A stretch of 64,000 nt of DNA. Origin: Kryptolebias marmoratus (lineage: Eukaryota; Chordata; Actinopteri; Cyprinodontiformes; Rivulidae). The position numbers and the translations under genes were made by a program. The DNA is taken from positions 11,816,921 through 11,880,920 of the forward strand of contig NC_051441.1 in the NCBI RefSeq assembly GCF_001649575.2. The letters are read 5' to 3'. Positions 1 to 11,105 of this stretch are shown here, piece after piece. Under the pieces are notes generated by a model. It had not been told where the DNA came from. It did no database searches and saw nothing but the letters and a program-made list of their open reading frames with translations. Numbering within the stretch: position 1 is the stretch's first letter; each line of letters begins with the position of its first letter.

Positions 1-1895
1 TGAGGAGACGTGATCGCACGCCTTGTTTGGTCCTGAAGACGTTGTGGCAGCGAACCAGCAGGGTCGGCCGCCTCTGAACTGCATGCAGATTTCCTCACAA
101 AGCAGACGTGGAATTTTTTTTATTTTTTTATTTTTTACAGGCGCCCCTCACGCTGCAACATTCAGAGGCAACGTTTTCATTATGAACGCTGAAATGTTTC
201 CCAAAGCCCGAGCTCAGCTGATTCGCGAGCCCGGCTCACCAGCTCAGCATTCTGGGAAATCCAATTTGGCTTTCATCAAAGGAGCAAGATTTGATTTTGT
301 CGGACAACTCCACTTTGCAGAGAGAAAACCTGAAGATCAAACTCAGATGAAGAGACTCTTTTTTGCTACATGCTTTTTATCTTCACATCTGTGAGGGTTT
401 TTTTTTTCAACATAAAATTACTTTAAGTAACAATCCTGGAATTGTAGTTAAAAAAAGGTCATACTTAATATTATTATTATTTTATTTTTTACAATGATTG
501 TATTTTTAATAAAGGCATAAGGAAAATTCCTCTTTTATGTCTGATGAATCAGGACAGCACACAAGTGAAACTGTCTTTAATGATGCTGACATCAGTCAGC
601 ATCGACAGGAAGAGCTGAGGATGAATTTTGGGTGAGCAAAAGAATCAATCGTTTGTTAACTATTGATCAGCTTCCCATTAAAACTGATCAGATGAGTCCA
701 TCCCTCTGAATTCCATTTTGAGTCAAAATCTAACGCCAAGTTCTGGCAGACGCCCTGTCGCTAGCATTCCTCGAAAGAATAGATCGTTTTGGTCAAACCA
801 TCAAACAAATGTTAAGCACAATCTTGTGCAATATTGTGAGTTGTCATGCTCAGAGTAGGCTACTTGAGACTAGTTTGAATTTGTCAAATGGATTTCTTCA
901 TCATACAAAATTTATAGTGTTGATATAAAAAAAGGGGGAGAATTCTGTGGACGATCCTGTGGGCCCTAACCTCATTTTACAGAAAACTGCAAAGGTGAAC
1001 ATCTTTTTCAGAAGATAAATTAAGCCTGCTTTTTTTCACCACAGCCAAGTGCAACAGCAGCAGAGTTTCCTCCTTTTTTTTCTCGCTCTGGTGACGGTCT
1101 GCAGTCACGTCCTCCGACCCAGCAGGTAAAAACGTCCAAATGTTGCCGCTCCGCAAACGAATCAGGGCTCAGGCTGGTCACAACATTGTGTCAGAGCAAT
1201 TAATTTATGTCCGCTCCACCTCGTAGCTCAATTCCACACCTGACATTTTAGTCTGAAACAAACTAAAAAAATCTGTCACTTCAAGTCGAACGCATTAGTT
1301 ATGAAAGCATGTTTAATAAGAGCAATTAAAACTGCAGCTCGAAATGTGGCTCAATTTACTTTGAGCTGTCAAAACAAGTTAAACATGTCCTGTCAGGTCA
1401 AAGCTTTTATGCTTTACACGCTACAAAGGCCTCGTTTATTATGCAGCTACAATCTGAGATCAGGATATGCCACCCTAATATTTAAGGTCTATTGTATTAC
1501 ATTTTCAAATTTTAGAAAAAAGAGAAATGCTGTTTTAACCTTTTGACCTCCGTGCTCCTCTGGCCTCGACATGTGGCTGCTTATCAGACATGATCGTTAA
1601 CAAATACTGCCTCACTTTTCAAGCGCGGAGCGAATGTGGCACGGATGAGCAACATGACGTTCAGGTTTTCCTGTTTTGGAGCGGTAATTCCGGAGATTTT
1701 CTGTGGTAAGCTTGGATAAACAATGGCTGTGTTCCTGTCCCTGTCAAATCAAAACATGTCCACACAAACACAGGATAAACGTGTTAAAACTGTGTTTTAC
1801 AGAGACGGTAACAGCCAAGTTAGAAATAAATGGACCATTAGTATCATTTATGTGTATTTATCAGTAAGTTTTAAATATTCTGTTTGTACAGAGTT
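1..1895. other. no gene seen; one weak family-2 scrap
   Basis: AT-rich sequence with T and A runs. About 735-860 resembles the outer part of the family-2 dispersed repeat (shared words GCTAGCATTCCTCGA and CTCAGAGTA). All ORFs are short and lack codon structure. Confidence 0.6.
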
Positions 1896-1990
1896 AAATA
1901 TTCATTCATTCATTCATTCATTCATCTCACCTAAGTATTGCCGGGGTGGAGCCTTTCCCAGCTTTTACTGAGAGGCGGGGCTCAAAAACA
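1896..1990 (+). repeat. short fish dispersed repeat fragment after an ATTC run
   Basis: An ATTC tetranucleotide run (about 1902-1924) leads into GGGGTGGAGCCTTTCCCAGC and GAGAGGCGGGG, which match the very common teleost repeat containing a GGAGCCTATCCCAGC-like core and a GGCGGGG word. Confidence 0.55.
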
Positions 1991-2405
1991 CTTTTTATCA
2001 TCTCTTAGATGGCTGTCATTTTCAAATTACACTAATTATTTTGCCAGAAAAGTGATATTTCTGCAGGAAGTGCCCCAGGCTGCACAGCAAGTGTTACAGC
2101 TAGCTGCTGCTGCCTGTGTTTCTGCTTAAAAAATAACCCTGATTTCTTGTGCAAACAGCCGTGTTACATGAAGCGTTTGCTTGCACCGTTAAAAGTGTTT
2201 GGGACGAGAGTTGTATTAAAACAGCTGCGATCCACTTTGCTCTCAGTTCCACGCAGACTTGCCGTTCGCTCGTCAGCGGGTCAAAGTCAAGTGCCATTTC
2301 TTCAAACTGAACCTGTTCAAAGACTTATCTACAACAGGTAAGATATTAATTGTTCACAACACTTCCAGGGAACTACACCTCAGAAGATCTGAACTAGCTT
2401 TTTAA
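1990..2405 (+). mobile_element. TIR-1 family element, truncated, right end present
   Basis: Shares the internal segment around CCCAGGCTGCACAGCAAG and AGCTAGCTGCTGCTGCC with the copies at 24360 and 48655. It ends with the right inverted repeat (TCTACAACAGGTAAGATATT then AGAAGATCTGAACTA). The left end is missing, replaced by the repeat ending near 1990. Confidence 0.65.
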
Positions 2406-3285
2406 CACACTGATTTGTATTTATGCTGATTTATTTTTGGTGTTCATCCTCGGCTGCAGCTTCAGGTTGTGGTAAAACGTGTCCTGTTTGCTTCAACGAT
2501 CCTGAGAATGTCTTCGAGCCGCCTGGAGTCCGTCTCTGGCAGCACGATGCTTACCTTTGTGAACTTATTTACACAACTTCAAGGGAGCTCAAGCTCAGTT
2601 TAGACACAAACTTTTGAAAAACTTTGATGACAATATGCTCAAAGTGAGGAAACATCAGACCTTTGACTGATAAAGTTCTGGCTGCCACATCGCTTTTTGG
2701 ATCCTCTGTAAATTTTTTGCTCACTAAAGGTAAAAAAAAAAAAAACAGTAGCAAGATGTGAGTTTATGCCTAAACTATTGCCTTATGAAGTTGCTACGAG
2801 ATAATTCTAAACACAACCTGACAAAACTCCAATGCTAGCTCTTTGTTTGGCTCTCGAAGTCCCCAGAGAAACAGCTGAATCTTTAACCGTCTGATGCTCT
2901 CCTGCAGCTTCAGATTTCTGTGTTTTTTTTTCCCAATGAGCAGAACTCATTCGCTCCAAAAAAAAAAAAAAAAGTAAAGAGAAAATGTGCTGCCTGTTGG
3001 TGCTGAAAAGCAGGCTGATGAAAGCTGTGTAAAAGAAACAGTAAAGCTGTCAAGCCTGAAAATCAGCGGGATGTATCTGTGGGAACATGACCGGCACATC
3101 AAATATTACACCGCGGGAGAAATGTTTATTACTGCACGTGGATCTGAGCTGATCCTGCAGAACAAACCTGCCTTCTCACTTAATGCTGACTAGTCTAGCT
3201 GATTAATTAATTAGTCAAATGACTTTAAGAAGTGATCAGAACACAATATGTCAAAACAGCAACAAGGGGCAAAAACAATGTGTCG
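2406..3285. other. no gene seen
   Basis: AT-rich unique-looking sequence with A runs near 2731 and 2959. No coding or RNA signal recognised. Confidence 0.5.
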
Positions 3286-3640
3286 TTTTAACAGGTCTGT
3301 TAGCAAAATATCTCATAAACCAGTGGACAGATTTTGATGAATTTCTAATAAAGTAATCACTGCATGAACATCTAGAACTGATTAACATTTGAAGTCAACC
3401 CCATTCAAGATGGCCGCCACAGCTAATGAACTTTAGCAAACACAAAAATGGCTGTAACCTAGTCATTATTCCAGATAACAAGCTCAAATTTGGTGCTGCA
3501 GTAGCCAACACTCATCCTTAACACATACTCTGAGTGCTAACAGATCGGGGGAAATCTTTGTTCAAAACTTTGGCATGCAAAGCAGCAGGCGGTGTGTATT
3601 CCATCGAGGAACGCTAGCTATGATTATTAATGAGAAAATA
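3285..3640 (-). repeat. family-2 dispersed repeat, reverse orientation
   Basis: Reads on the minus strand as the same unit found at 15780, 36850 and 57545. Shared words, seen here as complements, include GTTAGCAAAATATCTCATAA, TTCAAGATGGCCGCCAC, CACAAAAATGGCTGTAAC and ACTCTGAGTGCTAACAGATC. Confidence 0.7.
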
Positions 3641-5030
3641 AACTTCATGGCGCTTTCAGGGTGTGAGTGAGGTTGTTAAACTACTCAACGCAAAAGTAAG
3701 ATGGTGTAAAAACACCAAACATTTCTATCAGTTCAAGTGAACACTTTTTTATTCACTTTAATTGACCTGATATTCAAGTTACGAATACAATAGAATGGAA
3801 AACAATCCCACTTATATACCAGCCGACGCTGCCGTTGAACAGACTCACAGGGAACGGTCATACGTTTGGTCGGATCATTTCCATGGCACTGTTATCTGGC
3901 TCTTTTGCAAATAAAAAAAAGTATTGCTGAGAGACGTATTACCACGAGCACCTCTTTTCTTACATCGTCTTACAACAGACCGCAGAGGCAGATGGGAGGA
4001 ATTAAGAGACTAGGAGATCCCCAAAGAGACCCACACTTCTGAGCGAGCGAACACGTTGGAAGACGAATTTATTTTCTCTAATTAAATCAAATCATGGCTT
4101 ATCATGATCTCTAATGGCTATCATTCACCAGCCGTAAGCCTAATGAGTGATTATCCCCGCATGTCGGCAGGAGACTGTAGCGGGTTTTGTTTTGTTTGTT
4201 TGTTCCAGTTTGTACTCGTCAGTGGTGAAACTGCACATTTTCAAATCCCACCGCCAAGACTAGGAGTTGCTTGGAGCAAATATGGAAACCAACATGTAAC
4301 CCTTTTTCTTTTTTAAAACGTGTGGAAATGAAAGGATACATCAGTAATTAAGCTCTGTCAGCTACTTTGGCTTGAAATGCAGAAAGGGAATGGCTAATCA
4401 GTTCGATGAAGAGCCAAGAGAAGGCGAGATCTCCAGGCATTGCTCCTTGTGTTCATTAGTAACATCCTGGCACTTTTCTCTCTAAATCCTCACATGAAAA
4501 ACAGATATGAAGGGCCCTAAAAATAGGAGGTTTTTTTTTTTTTTACTTATTTTTCCAGAGATGGCCTGGTTAGGTCATCACAGAGGGACAGGAAGATGAT
4601 CAGATGGGGCTTAGACTCAGTTTGTAGGGAACAAACTCAGACAGTGAAACCAAAGCCTTTGAAAATGAAGTTTCTGCAGAACAAAAACAAGAAACCAGAA
4701 AATGAGAAAAAGTGGCTTAAAGAAAGTCAAAATTTAAACATCTCGTCGTAACATGTTGCTTCACGCATTCATGGTCCAGCTGCTTTTAGGGCTTTTATTC
4801 CTCGTTTTCTTCTTTTCTTAGAAGCTGTGTGTCACAAAACAACAATCAGGGATCCCTGTTTTAAAAAGCAAGGGAGACATTTTTTGGTAGCGTCACTCAA
4901 ACAGCTTTGAACCAAAAAAAAAAGGTAATCAGCTGCAAAAAGGTTTTTTGTCCATAGCTGATAAGTTGTTTAAGATGGCAAAACCTTTAGCTTCTTAACA
5001 AAATAGAAATCTAGTTGCACATTTAAACCA
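3641..5030. other. non-coding block, partly GC-balanced
   Basis: No gene recognised. The stretch 3950-4510 lacks repeats, has a balanced base composition and several TAATTA-type words, and could be a conserved non-coding element. The rest is AT-rich filler. Confidence 0.35.
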
Positions 5031-5910
5031 CAAATCTTGAAAAGGTAATCAGTATCTTATTTGCTGTAGACACCTCTTTGAACGGCCTGTTTGAGCGGGA
5101 CAAAGACTACAGTAAAAATCTTACTGCCGTTAATGTGAACAGTGTTTTATAAACCTGTCGGTCGCCGTCAATTTCTCATTCCTTGTTTACACAGGATTCT
5201 ATGGTTATCTGCAAGCACAAAAAGCAGCAGCAGCTAGCTTGAGCACTTCCTTTGCAGCCTGGGGGCATTTGCTGCAGGGATATCGTACGCTGCGCTATAT
5301 TTGTACTCAGAAGTCGGATTTTCCGAGTTCAGTGTAGTTTCAACTGGATTGCCTCACAACAGAGAATTCATTACCTCAAAATCCAATATGGCTGACTTGC
5401 ACATGCAAAGTTGTGATAGCTACATTACTAACGTTTGACAGTTTGTACCTCAGTAATCCACTTACACACATAAAATTTTTAACCACTATTAGTGAACATT
5501 CAGATACAATGTCTAAATGCACAGAATGCAGAAAAATCCATTGTTGTTGCGTGTAATGCTAGTGGTGGTTAGCCTCGTCACTGAGCACAACTGTTAGCAA
5601 AAAACCTACTGATTTTTAACTTGAACACAGTAAAGTCAGGTCTACCATCATTCCCAGACTTGAGTTCCAACATCCAAGGTAAATAGAATGCAACAATAAT
5701 ATTTCTGCCATAATAACCATGTAACGCTAAAGGTGGTGTAAAGAATTTCTAAAATAGCTTTAGCACAAACTGCTTGACTTTGGTTTTGGCCCCACTTGAA
5801 CTAGCTGTTAACTAGATATTGTGGTTGCTCAATGAGCCATCTACAACAGGTAAAATATTTATTGTTCATAAACCCCACAGAGTTGAAAAGACCTGAACTA
5901 TCCCATAAAA
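5030..5910 (-). mobile_element. TIR-1 family element, inverted, diverged
   Basis: Starts with a degraded TIR (ATCTTATTTGCTGTAGA near 5055), carries the internal GCAGCAGCAGCTAGC and GCAGCCTGGGGGCA words in reverse complement at 5226-5270, and ends with the other TIR (CATCTACAACAGGTAAAATA near 5839, then CCTGAACTATCCC). The middle appears rearranged or enlarged. Confidence 0.5.
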
Positions 5911-6974
5911 CATAATACTGATGATAATATTTATTTATTTGTGACCACATTTGCAACTAATTCATACGGTATTCAAACTTGTCAGTATGGAAAGGCAGGC
6001 GACATGTTTCACTTCTATAATCCTTTAGTGTTTTGCAACATTTTTTACCCAGGACTTCAGACAATCTGAATATTTCTTTCTGCTGAGCGAAACCATGTAA
6101 AACACAAAGAGCTCACAGCAGGGAGTCATTAAGTATGTCATCCTGAAGAAAACGAGTCTCTGATTCATGTACACATATATACATTAGTTTGCATAATTCT
6201 GATAATAGTCTTGGGGGATATTTAATAGAAGCTAACAGGCGATAAATCAAATTGTTTTCTTTAAAAAATGATAAAATGTGTCTATTTTTTTCTTCTTTTA
6301 AATCACTTGCACCTGCTGATTTTTAGAGCACAAGCTGGATTTAGCTTCAGTGGATGGGGCAAAAGTAACACCTTGTTTATTTTCAGGATCACGCTCTGGA
6401 AGTGCTCCTGACTTTCTGTCCTCTCTGTTCGAGCGTGCAACCACAGCAGGGGAGCCCAAATATTGACACACTCTTGTCAGTGGTTTAATACCAAGCAAAC
6501 AGATCTCTGTTGTACTTGGTGTGAAAGAACTCGGTATCCAGTGCAGTCTGCCTTCCGTGTTGCAGCTAAGCTTTGTAAAACATTTTTGTGAGGTTGTACC
6601 TGCAGAGATCTTTTTGCCCAAATATTCTGTAGCATTTTCCAACCATACTGCAGGAGCGCATTAATATGCCAGACCACTCCGAGGCAGAATTCAATGTGTT
6701 TGTGTTTTATCAAGCTGCCGAACAGTGATCACCCTGCCCTCAGTAATATTTTCTTCACTCCACGTAATAACCCTCGACAGACCTCTCCCACACGCTGGAG
6801 CTTGCTGACCTGACACTCACATTTGCTGATTTCACAGAACTCCTCTTCATTACTGTAGATGGTGTCCAGATTCATCAGAAACAACAGAAAGTACACTCGA
6901 GTTAAACAGACCGAGGAGCAATTTGTACAACTGATTAGTATTTTCATTGAGAAAACTAAATCTCAGAACACCTC
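5911..6974. other. no gene seen
   Basis: Small overlapping minus-strand ORFs at 6298-6947 show no recognisable domain or codon pattern. Nothing else stands out. Confidence 0.45.
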
Positions 6975-7133
6975 AGAGGGATAGTTCAGGACTTTTGTTG
7001 CAGGGTTCTGTGGAAATGATATGAACAATTGTTATCTTACCTGCTGTAGATAGCTCTATGAAGGCCCTCAGTTTGGAGAGAGATTTTATTTCTGATCGGA
7101 CTGTCGAACTAACAGGTGGTCTGAGAGAGCCTT
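6975..7133 (-). mobile_element. TIR-1 family inverted end, split by LINE insertion
   Basis: GGGATAGTTCAGG and ATCTTACCTGCTGTAGATAG mark a clear TIR. The match stops at the TCCA microsatellite. TIR-1 internal sequence in reverse orientation reappears at about 8040-8150, so the LINE between them probably inserted into this copy. Confidence 0.6.
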
Positions 7134-7294
7134 TCATCCATCCATCCATCCATCCATCCATCCATCCATCCATCCATCCATCCATCCATCCATCCATCCA
7201 TCCATCCATCCATCCATCCATCCATCCATCCATCCATCCATCCATCCATCCATCCATCCATCCATCCATCCATCCATCCATCCATCCATCCATC
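7134..7294. repeat. TCCA/GGAT microsatellite, about 40 units
   Basis: An almost perfect 161-bp tetranucleotide array. It directly abuts the 3' end of the minus-strand LINE, so it is the expanded 3' tail of that element. ORFs reading MDGW or HPSI through it are artefacts. Confidence 0.95.
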
Positions 7295-7990
7295 TCTTTA
7301 CCCAGACGTCCCTCTCCTCAGTGACACTCTCCGGCTCCACCTGGAGGATCCCAAGATGTTCCCAAGACAGAGAGGATAAATAATCCGTCCAGCAACTTCT
7401 GAGTCTGCCAGTAGGTCCAGCCTGGTAGACCTCCTAATCAGAACTGCTTTAACTGAGTACTTTTAATGCAGAGACGCAGCAGCTCTACTCCCCATGGCTA
7501 AGGCTGAGCCTGGCCATCCTACAGAGACATCCCGTTTCAACCACTTGTATCTGGGATCTTCTTCTTTTGCCTAAACCTCATGATCTTAGGTGAGTGTTGG
7601 AACATAGATAAACTAGTCAATCAAGAGCTTTACCGTTCAGCTCAGGTCCTTCACTATCACAGACCGGAGCAACACTGTCAATACTGTAGTTGAGGCCCCA
7701 GTCTATCAATCCATTTCCTGCTCCAGCCTCCAATCACTCCTGAACAAGACTTCTGGATACTTGAACTTCTGCAGTTGAGGCAGAGACTCACCCCTGACAT
7801 GGAGGACGCTTTACACTTTTTTCCTGTTTTGAACTATGGCCTGTCCTTCACAGAATCACGACTTTATTGTGGGTAAGGTATCTGAGTAGGCGAATGATCC
7901 TGGAGGCTATGGTCCGTCACTCCCTGGTGGTCTTACTCTTAGGAGTGGAGTCAGGATGAGACTGATTGATGGAGAACCATCATAAAGAGG
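7295..7990 (-). mobile_element. Rex3/RTE-like LINE, 3' part, decayed
   Basis: The minus strand encodes scattered pieces of the C-terminal region of a common teleost non-LTR retrotransposon polyprotein, for example [13 protein letters not shown] just before the tail. Nucleotide words on the plus strand (GACGTCCCTCTCCTCAG, GGAGGATCCCAAGA, GCAGCTCTACTCC, AACAAGACTTCTGGATACTT) match this family. The frame is broken by stops and indels. The 3' end lies at the GGAT microsatellite; GATG/GGAT tails are typical of Rex3/RTE elements. The family name is from memory. Confidence 0.7.
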
Positions 7991-8039
7991 ATACCTCACC
8001 TGAAATAGATAGATAACCCATTAAATGGTTATTTACATT

Positions 8040-8150
8040 AAATTCTACAATCATTTGTGGGTGCAAATTGCAGCAGCAGCAGATAACTGTAGCACTCCCA
8101 GCAAGAATATCATATTTCTGCTAAAATAAATATAATGTGAAATTATGTCT
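8040..8150 (-). mobile_element. TIR-1 internal fragment, inverted
   Basis: Reverse complement resembles the internal part of the TIR-1 copy at 51360-51470 (AATGTGAAATTA, AATATCATATTTCTGC and GCAGCAGCAGATAAC words). It is probably the other half of the copy interrupted at 7133. Confidence 0.4.
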
Positions 8151-8159
8151 CATTACCAC

Positions 8160-10733
8160 CTTGTCTTACTGAGTTCAGTGGAGTCTAAGCTGTTTATAGC
8201 CATCATTTAAACTGCAAAATAACATGTGCACATAGGTTTTATTTCTACATTTACCTCCTGGTGGGTTGAACTAAATTTAAGCTTCATCAAGGAGTTTATT
8301 ACAATTTAACACATGCAAGAAAGTCTTTATAACAAAACTTTTTCTACCAAATCTCACCGCCATCAAAAGAAAAGAAGCAGCAGCTTTCATCTCTTCAGGT
8401 TCTAAATGTTGTCTTCTTTAAGATTTTTTTTGCACACGGCTGTCTTTGTTCTACAGAAAAAAGATTCTGTTCTGTTGCCATCAAGACAATCCTCCCTCAA
8501 AGATCAATCCTAAAAAACATTGAGTTTTTAAGTTTTTGTTTTTGACAAAGCCAACTTTAGATTTCCAGCTTTGCTGCGAGCCTCTCTTTAGACAGAGCTG
8601 AGAAGATGGATGGATGGATGGGTGTGTTCCTTGTGAACCGTTCTGACAAGTTGGAGCTGGATGTCAGCCTCCAGCACTGATGGAGATGCAGAGACAGAAC
8701 ACTTCAGCACCTCTGACTCCAACTCAATTAAAATCACCCAATAAAACTTTATTTTTGATTTGAAAAGCGGGGAAATGATCGGCATTTGCGTAGGTATAAA
8801 CTTTATGAAACTTTTTCAGTTTTTCTTTTTTTTGGTTCTGATCAATTTAAACTTTTAAAAGTTCTCCACTTAAACCCTGATACTTTGTGAACTACAGCCT
8901 TAATGATATCTCCTGACTTGTTGCAGGCCAACTCCGAGCGGCACAAGGACGGGTAAGCTTGAGTGACCACGAGTTAAAGGTTCAAGACATCATTTCTTTG
9001 ATAGAGGAAACTAACGCTTCTTTTTATTGAATATCAAGCTCAAGGGAAATAAAAGCAGAATTAGCTTTAGGTGTTACTGTTTGCACCCTTGCGAGGAAAA
9101 ACAAAAAGATTGCAGGGCGAAGGGAGGGCGCCCCTGCGATGAGTCTGGAGCTGTGACGCCGAACGGATGGAGACAGGGGGAAACTGGGTCAGAGAACAAA
9201 GAAAAAGGTGCTGAGGTTTTAATGATAGCTGCACATGTAGCAGATATCCTCAGAGCATTTTCAGACACTAAAACAAAAAAAAACTTGGCAATGTTGGAAT
9301 GTCTCAATAAAAACCCTGTTTAGGAAACAATCACTAGCTTGCAAAGCTGCAGAAATATATTTGCCACACAGCCAGGCAACCATTCTGCTCCCATCACGTA
9401 TTATTTTTCCTGCTGTGAATCTTTTTTTCCTTTTTTTTTACTGTAAAAGATCAAAAAGAGCTGTCACCACATCCTAGCATGTGCCCTATTTTTCCAGTTG
9501 TGTGCCTCAAGCTCGATATTCTAATTTTGGCATCGAGATTGGAGATGAGCAGCAACAAGAACGTACAATTCTGTCAATTCGTAAACGAATGAGCTTAATC
9601 TCTGCTGTTCCTAAGTGCATATTTGTTTCTGATAGCTCAACATGAAAAGACCCGGGAACAAGAGAAATTGAAAGTTACAGAAAATAAGACGGAGCCACAC
9701 ATGAGAAGTTCAGGTACAATAAGTTTCGGGCTTTGTTCGGCACACTGCTGAGGTCTTTGAATAATTTATTTGCTGCTTAAATTGCTCCTTGCTTCAGGTG
9801 AGCGAGTTTGGGCGGCTCGCTCATCAAGCTCAGACAGAGAGGCAGCTGGGACTCGCTCTAATTGCTTCAATGAACTCAAATGAGATTAATCAACTTTCTT
9901 CTTTCTCACAACTCTCTCCTGTCTGTGCTACTTTCTTTTCATTTACATTTTACTTGACTTCTTGACTTTTTTTCCCCCCTCATATTCAAAACATCTTTAT
10001 TTTTATAGTGCATTGCTTTTTACCCACCTTCTCTTGTATTTTTTATTTCTCAATTTTCTTTCATCTTTAGCTCCTACATCTTTGTGCCTTCTTTTCCGTC
10101 TCACTCTCCACCACCGCTATCTGGGCTCCATGCAACCATTAATAATGCAACAAAGCTCGGGTGCTTTGGAGCTCATTTTTTAAGTGTTTGTTTTTGCATT
10201 GATGTCCGAATTTGCGAGCCCTCCTCAGAAGTGGGCCAGTAACAGTGTGCCACACTCAGCAGCGCTCAGCAACAAAGACAGCCTGCCATGACTTTCCACT
10301 TCAACGTTCAGAGTCTTCCTGTGGTGACTGCGCTGTCAGTCGAGTGTCGGAGGCTACATTTGATTAATTGCGTATGTCGCTGCAATATAATTCAGAACGA
10401 GAGCCTCGGGCTCTGCTAGCTGCAGGCTTTTACCAAACAGTCATTATTTACCCAGAGAAGTGGGGAGCTCTAAGTTTGCATGGGAGCGTATTACACAGTG
10501 TGGCATCATGACGTGTTTTTCAAACTGAAACTCACTTATTTAAGCTAATAACCCTTCAAAAAATACACGGATGTTTCTGAGGCTTTCTCTGTAAACCGAT
10601 GTTTTTGAATGTGACCGCTGAGGTCACTCGCTCTCTCAAGATGACTTTGATGTTATGGTTTGGTTCTGTTTCGACTGGCAACTCGGCTATTTGGCAAACT
10701 AACTGAACACTGTTTGATTTAAGCACTCGTAAC
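8160..10733. other. no gene seen; candidate conserved stretches
   Basis: Contains a short GGAT run at 8606-8621 and otherwise unique sequence. The stretches 9480-9860 and 10190-10540 are repeat-free with balanced composition (ATTAATTGCG near 10363) and look like possible conserved non-coding elements. No exon signal recognised. Confidence 0.35.
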
Positions 10734-10815
10734 AGCAGTCCCCAACCTTTTTTTTGTGTCGTGGACCAGTTTCACGCAAGATGACTTTCGCACGGACCAG
10801 CATTGGGTCCCTAAC
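10734..10815 (+). mobile_element. hAT-like MITE end fragment
   Basis: CAGTCCCCAACCTTTTTT followed by GTGGACCAGTTTC and CACGGACCAG matches a dispersed vertebrate hAT-type non-autonomous repeat beginning CAG..CCCCAACC. Only one end is visible. Confidence 0.45.
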
Positions 10816-10852
10816 TGAATTTGATCATTGCTGGCCTGAGCACCAATATTAT

Positions 10853-11105
10853 TAAAGGGATAGTCGAGATCTTTTGAAGAAGGTTGGAGAGATTAGGAAC
10901 AAATAATAACTTACCTGTTACAGGTGGGACTTAATTAAGGATAACAGCAATCCATTTTGGTCTTGACCACACTCGGGCTAGCCATAAGCTTCTCCGTCCA
11001 GTCAGAATTAAACTCCATCTCCAAAGAGCGATCTGCAACAGGTAAGATATTAACTGGTCATATCCTTTCCACAAAACCCCCCTTTAAAAGATCCAAAGCA
11101 TCCTC
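10853..11105 (+). mobile_element. TIR-1 family, short derivative with both ends
   Basis: The left TIR (AAAGGGATAGTCGAGATC) and right TIR (GCAACAGGTAAGATATTAAC, then CTTTAAAAGATCC) are only about 250 bp apart, with most internal sequence lost. This copy shows the inverted-repeat nature of the family most directly. Confidence 0.65.

Noticed and set aside
7058..7340. ORFs reading HPSI or MDGW repeats on both strands
   Set aside because: They are translations of the TCCA/GGAT microsatellite and LINE tail.
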